Of a DNA stretch of 27,995 bases, positions 16,740 through 24,086 are shown piece by piece. Source of the DNA: Actinomycetes bacterium. Lineage in GTDB: Bacteria; Actinomycetota; Actinomycetes; Actinomycetales; Microbacteriaceae. The translations under genes were made by a program, and so were the position numbers. The notes beneath the pieces are model-generated. The model had not been told where the DNA came from and ran no database searches. It saw nothing but the letters and a program-made list of their open reading frames with translations. Position 1 is the first letter of the stretch. Each line of letters opens with the position of its first letter. The stretch is taken from contig JAEYVZ010000067.1 in assembly GCA_023431405.1 (NCBI GenBank), positions 1 through 27,995 on the forward strand. The letters run 5' to 3'.

Positions 16740-17012
16740 TCATTCGTCGTGGTCGGTCGTCAGCAGCTCGGCGAGGGCGTCGAGCACGCTCTCGGCGTCG
16801 TCGCCCTCCGCGGTGAGGGTGACGTAGTCGCCCTTCTCCGCCCCGAGCGAGATGACGCCGAGGATGCTCGCCGCGTTCACGGGTGCGCCGGCGCCTTTCG
16901 ACACGGTGACGGGGATGCCGGCATCCTTCACGGCCTGCGCGAACAGCTTCGCGGGGCGGGCGTGCAGCCCGTTCGACGACCCGATGCGGATCGTGCGTGA
17001 CACGGCGCTCAT
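16740..17012 (-). CDS. ptsH: phosphocarrier protein HPr
   Basis: This 90-residue protein carries phosphate between enzyme I and the EIIA proteins. His17 in GLHARPA is the EI-dependent site. Ser49 in NAASILGVISLG corresponds to the regulatory serine (Ser46) of Firmicute HPr, but the surrounding sequence alone does not show that it is phosphorylated here. The ATG at 17012 overlaps the upstream EIIB stop by 4 bp. A 48-bp gap with only a ribosome-binding site separates it from ptsI. Confidence 0.95.
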   Translation of the reverse strand: MSAVSRTIRIGSSNGLHARPAKLFAQAVKDAGIPVTVSKGAGAPVNAASILGVISLGAEKGDYVTLTAEGDDAESVLDALAELLTTDHDE

Positions 17013-17335
17013 GAGTGCTCCTCTCGCGGGGTGCTCGCCAGGGCGAGGTCGACGAGCGCGAGGGTGCGCGTGCCGTCGAGGTCGGTGAAGATGTCGGGTG
17101 GGAGGAGGATGACCTGGGTTCCCCGTCGTGCGGCATCGCGTTCGATCCGCTCGATCGCGTGCTTCAGGTGCGGACCGACGAGCACGACGTCCGCGGCATC
17201 CAGATCGATCGGCAGCGAGAGCTCGGTGCCGGCGACCGCGCTGATGTCGCGACCGCAGGCGTGAGCCGCGTGCCGGACGCGCTGCGCCACGAACGTGCTC
17301 GACGCTCCGGCGCCGCACACAACGAGGATCCTCAT
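17009..17335 (-). CDS. orphan PTS EIIB, lactose/cellobiose-like
   Basis: This 108-residue protein has the EIIB phosphocysteine loop at its very start (Cys7 in VVCGAGASSTF) and the ADVVLVGPHLKHAI segment typical of small lactose/chitobiose-type EIIB proteins. Those normally work with a cognate EIIC and EIIA, but none of that family is in the window; the only EIIC here is mannitol type with its own EIIB. AAGGAGG stands 7 nt before the start, and the stop overlaps ptsH by 4 bp. It is the first gene of the pts-mtl operon. It could be a phosphate sink or regulator input to the divergent PRD protein, or serve an EIIC encoded elsewhere. Confidence 0.85.
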   Translation of the reverse strand: MRILVVCGAGASSTFVAQRVRHAAHACGRDISAVAGTELSLPIDLDAADVVLVGPHLKHAIERIERDAARRGTQVILLPPDIFTDLDGTRTLALVDLALASTPREEHS

Positions 17336-17353
17336 CGACCCGCCTCCTTGGCC

Positions 17354-17369
17354 CCATTCTTGTGAATGG
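17354..17369. promoter_or_regulatory. inverted repeat overlapping the pts-mtl -10
   Basis: CCATTC-TTGT-GAATGG has perfect 6-bp arms. It overlaps the proposed -10 (AAGAAT on the minus strand, 17356-17361), the position expected for repression or for a structured 5' end. Confidence 0.38.
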
Positions 17370-17384
17370 CCTGAGGGCGGACAA
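17356..17384 (-). promoter_or_regulatory. candidate sigma-70 promoter of the pts-mtl operon
   Basis: Minus strand TTGTCC (17384-17379) and AAGAAT (17361-17356) are separated by exactly 17 nt; each matches 4 of 6 consensus bases. Predicted start near 17349, giving a very short leader that begins at the AAGGAGG ribosome-binding site of the EIIB gene. Confidence 0.42.
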
Positions 17385-17394
17385 CCACTCCTCT

Positions 17395-17410
17395 TTCCGC
17401 GGGGGCGGAA
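17395..17410. promoter_or_regulatory. candidate MtlR operator
   Basis: TTCCGC-GGGG-GCGGAA has perfect 6-bp arms and lies 10-26 bp upstream of the proposed -35 of the pts-mtl operon, about -46 to -61 from the predicted start. This is where an activator such as MtlR would bind. Assignment to MtlR is inference from divergent gene order. Confidence 0.4.
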
Positions 17411-17442
17411 GCCGCGCGCGGTCTTCGTGGTTGACTGATCGG

Positions 17443-19371
17443 GTGAGCAGAGCCCGTCAGGATCGTGTCCTCGCTCTGCTGACGCGAGATGCAGAGTGGA
17501 TCACCGCTGCCGAGCTCGCCGACGCGATCGGCGTGACGCCGCGCAGCATCCGTTCCTATGTGACTGCTGTGAACGGACGCGTGCCAGCGGGCGTCGCGAT
17601 CGAGTCGGGCCCGCAGGGGTACCGGGCCGGACCGGATGCCGCCGCGGCGCTCCGTGCGGGCGGACTGGAAGCGGGAACGCCGCGCGAGCGGCTCCACCGT
17701 CTGGTGCGCACCCTGCTGGCCGCCCCCGACGGCATCGACGTGTTCGAGACGGCCGACGCGTTCCACGTGAGCCCGGCGACCCTCGACGCCGACCTCGGGC
17801 GGGTGCGAAGCCTCCTCGGCGGCACCGAGCTCGTCCTCGAGCGCACCGCCTCCCGCGCGCGGCTGCGGGGAAGCGAGATCGCTCAGCGGCGCCTCCTCAG
17901 CAGGCTCGTGCACGAGGAGACCGAAGACGGCGCGTTCGACCTGGATGCGCTGCGGCGGGCCCTCGGTGAGGATTCGCTGGGTGCGGCCGCCTTCGGGCCG
18001 TTCAAGGAGGCGATCGTCGCCGAGCTGACCGGTCTCGGATACTTCGTCAACGAGTTCGGCATCGGCGACGTCATGATGCACATCGCGATCGCCGCCGACC
18101 GCGTCACCCGCGACCACGCCCTCGACGACACCGGCATGGGTGAAGGCGGCGACGCCGCCGCGCGCATCGAAGACGTCATCGACCGGCTGAGCGCCCGCCA
18201 CCTCGGCGTGGCGTTCGGCGCCGGTGACCTTCGCCATCTCGCCGCCCTCGTGCAGAGCCGTGTCGTGGCGCCCGGTGCGGGGGAGCCGGTCGACGTCATC
18301 CGGGAACGGCTCGATCCCGAGGTCGCCGCGGCGGTGCGGGAGGTCGTCGCGCGGGCGGCGGCGGAGTTCCAGGTCGACATCGACCACGAGGACTTCGTGC
18401 TGAGGCTGGGGCTGCACGTGCAGAATCTGCGGATGCGGGCCCGGGAGCAGGCGTGGTCGCGCAACCCGCTCACGCGGTCGCTCAAGACCACGTATCCGAT
18501 GATCTTCGAGGTGGCCGTCTACCTCTCCGAAGGGCTGCGGGGGCTACTCGGCATCTCGCTCCTCGACGACGAGATCGCCTACATCGCGATGCACGTCGGC
18601 GGGCGTCTCGAGCGCAGCCGCCGGGCTGACACCCTGCTGTCGGCGACGATCGTGTGCCCCGGCTACTACGAGCTTCACGAGCTGCTGCGCTCGAGTGTCG
18701 CCCGCTCCCTGGGGCAGGCGGTGACCGTCGTCGGCGTCGAGACGCGCGTCGACCCCGACTGGACCTCGATCGACACCGATCTCGTGCTCACGACGATCGA
18801 TCCGCCGGTGTCGTCGGAGCGTTTCGTGCGGATCCAGCCGTTCCTCACCGACGCCGACGTCGAACGGGTGCAGGCGGCTGCGGGGCGCGTGCGCCGGGCT
18901 CGGCGGCTGGCGCGCCTGCGCGCGGAGCTGGAACGCTACTTCTCGTCCGACGCCTTCGTGTACGGGCTCCGGCCGGACGAGGGCGAGGAAGCGGTGATCA
19001 CCCGGCTCGGATCGCTCCTGGTCGCGCAGGGCGTCATCGACGACGACTACGTGCAGCGCACCCTCGAACGCGAGCAGCTCTCCTCCACCGCGTTCACCGA
19101 TGCCCTCGCCGTGCCGCACGCCCTCGGCATGACGGCCTCGCGCACCGCCATCGCCGTCGGCATCGCCGACCCGTCGATCCCCTGGGGCGAGGGGCGGGTG
19201 CAGGTGGTGGCGATGGTGGCGTTCAGCGAGTCCGACCGCGCCGCGTTCCAGACCGTGTTCGAGCAGCTCGTCGAGGTGTTCAGCGAGCGCGAGAGCGTGC
19301 AGCGCATCGTCCGCAGAGGCACGACCTTCGCCGCGTTCCTCGATGAGCTGGTCGCCGTCGTCGACGGCTGA
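17443..19371 (+). CDS. mtlR: PRD-containing PTS-regulated transcriptional activator (MtlR-like)
   Basis: This 642-residue regulator has the MtlR/LicR architecture: an N-terminal winged helix (about 5-60), two PTS regulation domains, an EIIB-like domain and a C-terminal EIIA domain. Candidate phosphorylated residues are His213 (MMHIAIA) and His265 (DLRHLAAL) in PRD1, His325 (GLHVQNL) and His384 (IAMHVGG) in PRD2, Cys405 (IVCPGYYE) in the EIIB-like domain and His559 (AVPHALG) in EIIA. Activity is thus expected to respond to HPr and mannitol PTS phosphorylation. Start: GTG at 17443; no ribosome-binding site, but TTGACT 6 nt upstream could be a -10 of a leaderless mRNA. It is transcribed away from the pts-mtl operon, its probable target. 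Confidence 0.9.
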   Translation: MSRARQDRVLALLTRDAEWITAAELADAIGVTPRSIRSYVTAVNGRVPAGVAIESGPQGYRAGPDAAAALRAGGLEAGTPRERLHRLVRTLLAAPDGIDVFETADAFHVSPATLDADLGRVRSLLGGTELVLERTASRARLRGSEIAQRRLLSRLVHEETEDGAFDLDALRRALGEDSLGAAAFGPFKEAIVAELTGLGYFVNEFGIGDVMMHIAIAADRVTRDHALDDTGMGEGGDAAARIEDVIDRLSARHLGVAFGAGDLRHLAALVQSRVVAPGAGEPVDVIRERLDPEVAAAVREVVARAAAEFQVDIDHEDFVLRLGLHVQNLRMRAREQAWSRNPLTRSLKTTYPMIFEVAVYLSEGLRGLLGISLLDDEIAYIAMHVGGRLERSRRADTLLSATIVCPGYYELHELLRSSVARSLGQAVTVVGVETRVDPDWTSIDTDLVLTTIDPPVSSERFVRIQPFLTDADVERVQAAAGRVRRARRLARLRAELERYFSSDAFVYGLRPDEGEEAVITRLGSLLVAQGVIDDDYVQRTLEREQLSSTAFTDALAVPHALGMTASRTAIAVGIADPSIPWGEGRVQVVAMVAFSESDRAAFQTVFEQLVEVFSERESVQRIVRRGTTFAAFLDELVAVVDG

Positions 19372-19378
19372 GAGCGTT

Positions 19379-19429
19379 CAGGAACGGTCGACCCTCAAAA
19401 ACGGTCGACCCTCAGGAACGGTCAAGTCG
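19379..19429. repeat. three 17-bp tandem units at the end of the acetyltransferase gene
   Basis: Units 19379-19395 and 19396-19412 (CA-G/A-G/A-AACGGTCGACCCT) are followed by a diverged third unit beginning CAGGAACGGTCAAG at 19413. The third unit encodes the last residues of the acetyltransferase on the minus strand (Asp-Arg-Ser-stop), so units 1 and 2 look like duplicated copies of the gene's 3' end. Confidence 0.75.
19386..19410. terminator. hairpin between convergent mtlR and acetyltransferase genes
   Basis: Two copies of the self-complementary GGTCGACC (19386-19393 and 19403-19410) can pair as an 8-bp stem around the 9-nt loop CTCAAAAAC. It lies between two convergent stops and could terminate either transcript. 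No strong T tract follows on either strand. Confidence 0.45.
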
Positions 19430-19984
19430 GGCCTGGAGTCCGCGACGCACCGCGGGCCACTCGTGCGGCAGGATCGAGTACACCACCGTGTCGCGCAGCG
19501 ACCCGTCAGGACCCACGCGGTGATTGCGCAGCACGCCGTCCTGCCGGGCGCCCAGCCGTTCGATCGCCGCGCGCGACTGACGGTTGTGCCAGTGGGTGCG
19601 GAACTCGACGGCGATCACGTCGCACTCGTCGAAGGCGTGCGACAGCAGCAGGAGCTTCGCGGCGGTGTTGACCCCGGTGCGCTGCACGGCCGGAGTCAGC
19701 CACGTGTAGCCGACCTCGACGCGGCGGTTGTCGAGGTCGATGCCGGCGAAGCTCGTCATCCCGACCGCGCGGCCGCCCACGACCACCGCCCACGGGTTCA
19801 TGCGGCCGGCATCCCGCTCGGCGAGCCGCGCGTCGATCTCGTCGGGCACCGATGCGGGAACCGACGTGTACCAGGCGTACTCCAGCCCGTCCCGCGCCGC
19901 GGCGAGGTCGTCGGCGTGCGCGGGCGACAGCGGCTCGAGGGTGACGAGCGGGTGGGTGAGGACGACGGGCTCGGTCAGCAGCAC
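19412..19984 (-). CDS. GNAT-family N-acetyltransferase (RimJ/RimL-like)
   Basis: A 190-residue acetyltransferase of the RimJ/RimL-type GNAT group, which transfer acetyl from acetyl-CoA to amines or protein N-termini. The central beta-strand region VEVGYTWLTPAVQRTGVNTAAKLLLLSHAF corresponds to motif A with the acetyl-CoA pyrophosphate loop, and NRQSRAAIERLGARQDGVLRNH is the usual helix before the C-terminal strands. The start is GTG at 19984, preceded by TAGGCT-N6, consistent with a leaderless mRNA starting inside the end of the mutase gene (its TAG stop is the first half of the hexamer). Substrate unknown. Its 3' end is tandemly repeated beyond the stop. Confidence 0.88.
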   Translation of the reverse strand: MLLTEPVVLTHPLVTLEPLSPAHADDLAAARDGLEYAWYTSVPASVPDEIDARLAERDAGRMNPWAVVVGGRAVGMTSFAGIDLDNRRVEVGYTWLTPAVQRTGVNTAAKLLLLSHAFDECDVIAVEFRTHWHNRQSRAAIERLGARQDGVLRNHRVGPDGSLRDTVVYSILPHEWPAVRRGLQARLDRS

Positions 19985-19990
19985 CCGTCG

Positions 19991-19996
19991 AGCCTA
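19991..19996 (-). promoter_or_regulatory. candidate -10 for the acetyltransferase
   Basis: TAGGCT lies exactly 6 nt before the GTG at 19984; its TAG is also the stop codon of the phospho-sugar mutase. No convincing -35 was seen. Confidence 0.4.
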
Positions 19997-21661
19997 GTGG
20001 CGTCCCGCTTCGTCGAGCAGCAGACGCGTCGCGGCCTCGAGCGCCGACAGGCGAGCACGGGCGTCGGATGCCGAGGTGCCCCGCACGTCGAGGTACGCCT
20101 TCAGCTTCGGCTCGGTGCCGCTGGGCCTCACGATGAGCCGCGAACCGTCGGCGAGCCACAGTCGCAGCACGTCGCTGCGGGGGAAGCCCTCGACACCGGC
20201 GAGCAGGTCGTCGATGCGCTCGACCGCCACGTCTCCGACGCGGCTGGGGGGAGCGGCGCGCAGGGCGCCCATGATCGTCCCGATCACCGACAGGTCGTCG
20301 ACGCGCAGCGACACCTGATCGGACGAGAAGTAGCCGAACGTCTCCTCGAACTGCGTGATGAGGTCGGCGAGCGTGCGGTTCTGCTCCCGCGCTTCGGCGA
20401 CGAGTCCGAGCATCGCGACCGCCGCCGAGATCCCGTCCTTGTCACGCACCGTCGCAGGGTTGACGAGGTATCCGAGCGCCTCCTCGAATCCGAAGACGAT
20501 GCCCGGGGCTCGGGAGATCCACTTGAAGCCGGTGAGGGTCGCGTGGAAGTCGAGCCCGTAGTGCTCGGCGACCGTCTGCAGACCGGGGGAGGAGACGAGG
20601 GAGCAGGCCAGCGACCCGCCGGATGCCGTGCGCGCCGCGCGCCAGCCCAGGAGGAGGCCCACCTCGTTGCCGGTGAGGCGCCGCCAGCCCTCGGGCGCGT
20701 CCGCGTCGGGCAGCGCCACCGCGAGCCGGTCGGCATCCGGGTCGTTCGCGAGGATGAACTCGGCGCCGGCCGCCGTCGCCGCCGCGTAGGAGAGATCCAT
20801 CGCGCCGGGCTCCTCGGGGTTGGGGAACGAGACCGTCGGGAAGGCGCCGTCCGGGCGGATCTGCTCCTCCACGACCACCGGCAGCGGGTAGCCGGCCGCG
20901 GTGAGGATCTTCTCGAGCGTCTCGTAGCCGACGCCGTGCATGGCCGTGTAGACCCAGGTCATCCCTGCGGCGCCCGCCGGGGCGGGGGCGACGGTCGCGG
21001 TCGCGGCGATGTACGCCTCGACGACCGACTCGTCGGCGATCTCGTACCGGCCGCGGGGGAGGGCATCGACCGTCGTCGAGGCGGCGACGGCCTCGATGTG
21101 CGTCGCGATCTCCGCGTCGGCGGGCGACACGATCTGCGAGCCGTCGTCGGCGCCGCCGAGGTACACCTTGTACCCGTTGTCGTCGGGCGGGTTGTGCGAG
21201 GCGGTCACCATGACGCCGGCGGCCGCGCCGAGGTGCCGTACCGCGAAGGCCAGCACGGGGGTGGGCAGCAGGCGCGGCAGGAGCACGGCGCGAAGCCCGG
21301 CTCCGGCGAACAGCTCCGCGCTGTCGGCGGCGAACACGTCGGAGTTGCGGCGCCCGTCGTACCCGACGACCACGAGGGGCGTCTCACCGTCGGCGGCCTT
21401 CTCCCGCAGGTAGGCGGCGAGACCCGCCGCAGCCTGGGAGACGAGCACGCGGTTCATGCGATTGGATCCCGCGCCGAGCCGGCCCCGGAGTCCCGCCGTG
21501 CCGAAGGCGAGGCGCGTGCCGAACCTGTCGGCGAGATCGGCGACGGCCGTGGGGTCGCCGGCGTCGGCGGCTTCGATCAGCGGCGCGAGCTCGGCGCGCG
21601 TCGCCTCGTCGGGATCCTGGGCGTACCAGGCGCGGGCGGCGTCGATGAGCGGCGCCGACAT
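19994..21661 (-). CDS. phospho-sugar mutase (phosphoglucomutase/phosphomannomutase family)
   Basis: This 555-residue alpha-D-phosphohexomutase moves a phosphate between C1 and C6 (or C5) of a sugar. Ser155 in MVTASHNPPDDNGYKVY is the phosphorylated residue, NDPDADR binds magnesium, and RPSGTEPKLKAYLDV is the phosphate-binding loop of the last domain. The length and GTAGLRG N-terminal motif fit the PGM2/phosphopentomutase-like branch, so ribose-1-phosphate to ribose-5-phosphate conversion is plausible. It is coupled to the purine nucleoside phosphorylase by a one-base TGATG overlap, which supports a pentomutase role in salvage. In mycobacteria the equivalent neighbour is named pmmB. Confidence 0.92.
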   Translation of the reverse strand: MSAPLIDAARAWYAQDPDEATRAELAPLIEAADAGDPTAVADLADRFGTRLAFGTAGLRGRLGAGSNRMNRVLVSQAAAGLAAYLREKAADGETPLVVVGYDGRRNSDVFAADSAELFAGAGLRAVLLPRLLPTPVLAFAVRHLGAAAGVMVTASHNPPDDNGYKVYLGGADDGSQIVSPADAEIATHIEAVAASTTVDALPRGRYEIADESVVEAYIAATATVAPAPAGAAGMTWVYTAMHGVGYETLEKILTAAGYPLPVVVEEQIRPDGAFPTVSFPNPEEPGAMDLSYAAATAAGAEFILANDPDADRLAVALPDADAPEGWRRLTGNEVGLLLGWRAARTASGGSLACSLVSSPGLQTVAEHYGLDFHATLTGFKWISRAPGIVFGFEEALGYLVNPATVRDKDGISAAVAMLGLVAEAREQNRTLADLITQFEETFGYFSSDQVSLRVDDLSVIGTIMGALRAAPPSRVGDVAVERIDDLLAGVEGFPRSDVLRLWLADGSRLIVRPSGTEPKLKAYLDVRGTSASDARARLSALEAATRLLLDEAGRH

Positions 21662-22494
21662 CAGAGGGCGCCGATCACGCGGGCCAGCAGGGCGGAGATC
21701 ACCGGCTCGGCCTGCTGGCCGGCCTCGATGACCTCCTGGTGGCTGAGCGGAGTGGTCTGGATGCCGGCCGCCATGTTCGTGATGAGCGAGAAGCCGAGCA
21801 CCTCCATGCCCGCCTGCCGGGCGGCGATCGCCTCGAGCGCGGTCGACATGCCGACGATGTCTCCGCCGATCGTCTTCGCCATGCGCACCTCAGCGGGCGT
21901 CTCGTACTGGGGGCCGCGGAACTGGCAGTAGACGCCCTCGTCGAGCGAGGGGTCGACGGTGCGGGCGAGGTCGCGCAGGCGCGCGGAGTACAGGTCGGTG
22001 AGGTCGACGAAGGTCGCGCCCTCCAGCGGCGAGTCGCCGGTCAGGTTGATGTGGTCGCTGATGAGCACGGGCTGCCCCGGCGTCCAGGAGCCCTTGATGC
22101 CGCCGGCGCCGTTGGTGAGCACCATCGTCTTCGCCCCCGTCGCCGCCGCGGTGCGCACGCTGTGCACCACCCGGCGCACTCCGTGCCCCTCGTAGTAGTG
22201 GGTGCGGGCGCCGATGACGAGCACGCGCGTGCCCGCGGGGGTCAGGATGCTGCGCAGCGAACCGACGTGGCCGGCCAGGGCGGGCCTGCTGAATCCCGTG
22301 ACATCCGTCGCGGCGAGTGTCGCGGTCGTCTCGCCGATGAGGTCTGCGGCCTTCCCCCAGCCGCTGCCGAGGGTGAGGGCGATGTCGTGACGCTCGACGC
22401 CGGTCAGGCGTGCGATGTCGGCGGCTGCCTCGGCGGCCACCGCGAAGGGGTCGATGGCGGGGTCGTCGAGGGGGTTCTGGGTCGATTCGGACAT
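21661..22494 (-). CDS. punA: purine nucleoside phosphorylase
   Basis: This 277-residue trimeric-class enzyme converts inosine and guanosine (and deoxy forms) to the base and (deoxy)ribose-1-phosphate. Diagnostic blocks are LGSGWG (42-47), GARTHYYEGHG (phosphate-binding histidine), LTNGAGGIKGSW, GPQYETPAEVRM and GMSTALEAIAARQ. It completes the route begun by the nucleoside importer and adenosine deaminase at the other end of the window. The start ATG at 22494 has no ribosome-binding site; TAGAGT 6 nt upstream suggests a leaderless mRNA. The downstream mutase is translationally coupled. Confidence 0.95.
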   Translation of the reverse strand: MSESTQNPLDDPAIDPFAVAAEAAADIARLTGVERHDIALTLGSGWGKAADLIGETTATLAATDVTGFSRPALAGHVGSLRSILTPAGTRVLVIGARTHYYEGHGVRRVVHSVRTAAATGAKTMVLTNGAGGIKGSWTPGQPVLISDHINLTGDSPLEGATFVDLTDLYSARLRDLARTVDPSLDEGVYCQFRGPQYETPAEVRMAKTIGGDIVGMSTALEAIAARQAGMEVLGFSLITNMAAGIQTTPLSHQEVIEAGQQAEPVISALLARVIGAL

Positions 22495-22500
22495 GGATCC

Positions 22501-22506
22501 ACTCTA
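22501..22506 (-). promoter_or_regulatory. candidate -10, leaderless punA
   Basis: TAGAGT on the minus strand is followed by GGATCC (6 nt) and the punA ATG. No clear -35. Confidence 0.45.
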
Positions 22507-22621
22507 GGAACACGGGCGGCGCCTCGCCAGGACGGACGCGCGGACCGCCGCTGTGCCCGCGCGGGCGCAGCCATGCTTCGCAGGGCCGGCCGGCGCGGTC
22601 GGGGAGCGCGGTTTCGCCTGA

Positions 22622-22627
22622 GACAAT
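22622..22627 (+). promoter_or_regulatory. candidate -10, leaderless lpdA
   Basis: GACAAT is followed by GGATGCC (7 nt) and the ATG at 22635. The 140-bp divergent space shared with punA otherwise shows only GC-rich sequence. Confidence 0.4.
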
Positions 22628-22634
22628 GGATGCC

Positions 22635-24086
22635 ATGTCTGTGAGCTTCGAACGCACCCAGAGCGTCGCCGTCCTCGGCGGCGGCCCCGGCGGATACGAA
22701 GCGGCGCTGGCTGCCGCGCAGCTCGGCGCGGAGGTGACGCTCGTCGAGCGTGCCGGCGTGGGCGGGGCGGCGGTGATCACCGACGTCGTCCCCTCCAAGA
22801 GCCTCATCGCGACCGCCGACGCCGCCGTCGCGATCTCCCAGGCATCCGAGCTCGGCGTTCAGCTGTTCGCCCGCTCGGAGGCGGGGAAGCCGTTGAAGCC
22901 CGAGATCGCCATCAACCTCGCCGCCGTCAACAAGCGCCTCCTCTCCCTTGCCCGTCAGCAGTCCGACGACATGCGCGCCCACCTCGTCGAGGCGGGCGTC
23001 CGGATCATCTCGGGGCACGGACGCCTCGACGGGCCGCATGCCGTCGTGGTGTCGACGGGTCCCGGCGGCGTCGACTTCGACCGCATCGAGGCCGACACGC
23101 TCGTCGTGTCGGTGGGAGCCTCGCCGCGCGAGCTCCCCAGCGCCCGGCCCGACGGGGAGCGCATCCTCACCTGGACGCAGCTGTACGACATGCCCGCCCT
23201 GCCGAGCCACCTGATCGTCGTGGGCTCCGGTGTCACGGGGGCGGAGTTCGCCTCGGCGTACATGAACCTCGGCGCCAAGGTCACCCTCATCTCCAGCCGA
23301 GACCAGGTGCTGCCGGGCGAAGACCACGACGCGGCCACCGTGCTCGAGAAGGTGTTCACCCGCGGCGGCATGACCGTCATGTCCAAGGCGCGCGCCGAGA
23401 AGGTCGAGCGCTCCGGCGACGGTGTCGTCGTGACGCTCGCCGACGGCCGCACGGTGGAAGGCAGCCACTGCCTCATGGCAGTCGGCTCGATCCCCAACAC
23501 CGCGGGCATCGGTCTCGAGGAGGCGGGAGTGCAGATGACCGACTCCGGTCACATCCGCGTCAACCGGGTGGCGCGCACATCGGTGCCCAACATCTACGCC
23601 GCCGGTGACTGCACGACCTTCGTGCCGCTGGCATCCGTCGCCTCGATGCAGGGACGCATGGCCGTCTTCCACGCCCTCGGCGACACCGTCATCCCGCTCG
23701 ACCGGGTGCGGATCACCGCGAACATCTTCACCGCACCCGAGATCGCCACCGTCGGGCGCCAGGAGAAGGACATCGAGGCGGGCACCATCAACGGGTACGT
23801 GTACAAGATGCCGCTTGCCGCGAACGCGCGCGCCAAGATGATGGGGATCAAGGACGGCTTCGTGAAGATCATCGCGCACGAAGGGTCGGGCACCGTGCTC
23901 GGGGGCGTCATCGTCGGGCCGCGTGCGTCGGAGCTCATCTACCCGATCGCGATCGCCGTCGAGCGCCGGCTCACGGTCGACCAGGTGTCGCGCGTGTTCG
24001 CGGTGTTCCCGTCGCTGTCGGGCTCGATCACCGACGCGACGCGGGCGATGCACCTCGTCAGCCGCGACGAGATCGCCCTCGGCTGA
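22635..24086 (+). CDS. lpdA: LpdA-type NAD(P)H flavoprotein (quinone reductase-like)
   Basis: This 483-residue protein has the full fold of pyridine-nucleotide disulfide reductases: FAD motif GGGPGG (15-20), NAD(P) motif VGSGVTGAEFASAY, the VNRVARTSVPNIYAAGDCT FAD segment and the C-terminal dimerisation domain. The catalytic Cys-x4-Cys is absent: the active-site loop reads GVGGAAVITDVVPSKSLI (41-58) with no cysteine, and the C-terminal His-Glu pair is not seen. This matches M. tuberculosis LpdA (Rv3303c), an NAD(P)H:quinone reductase-like enzyme and not a lipoamide dehydrogenase. Start at 22635 chosen over an in-frame ATG at 22626 because of the -10 spacing. Its stop lies in a palindrome shared with the converging lipoprotein gene. 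Confidence 0.92.
   Translation: MSVSFERTQSVAVLGGGPGGYEAALAAAQLGAEVTLVERAGVGGAAVITDVVPSKSLIATADAAVAISQASELGVQLFARSEAGKPLKPEIAINLAAVNKRLLSLARQQSDDMRAHLVEAGVRIISGHGRLDGPHAVVVSTGPGGVDFDRIEADTLVVSVGASPRELPSARPDGERILTWTQLYDMPALPSHLIVVGSGVTGAEFASAYMNLGAKVTLISSRDQVLPGEDHDAATVLEKVFTRGGMTVMSKARAEKVERSGDGVVVTLADGRTVEGSHCLMAVGSIPNTAGIGLEEAGVQMTDSGHIRVNRVARTSVPNIYAAGDCTTFVPLASVASMQGRMAVFHALGDTVIPLDRVRITANIFTAPEIATVGRQEKDIEAGTINGYVYKMPLAANARAKMMGIKDGFVKIIAHEGSGTVLGGVIVGPRASELIYPIAIAVERRLTVDQVSRVFAVFPSLSGSITDATRAMHLVSRDEIALG

Noticed and set aside
19379..19429. Possible CRISPR-like or VNTR array
   Set aside because: Only three 17-bp units with no spacers; better explained as a tandem duplication of a gene end.
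19343..21931. 862-codon plus-strand open frame across the acetyltransferase, mutase and punA
   Set aside because: Antisense shadow; long only because stop codons are rare at this GC content.
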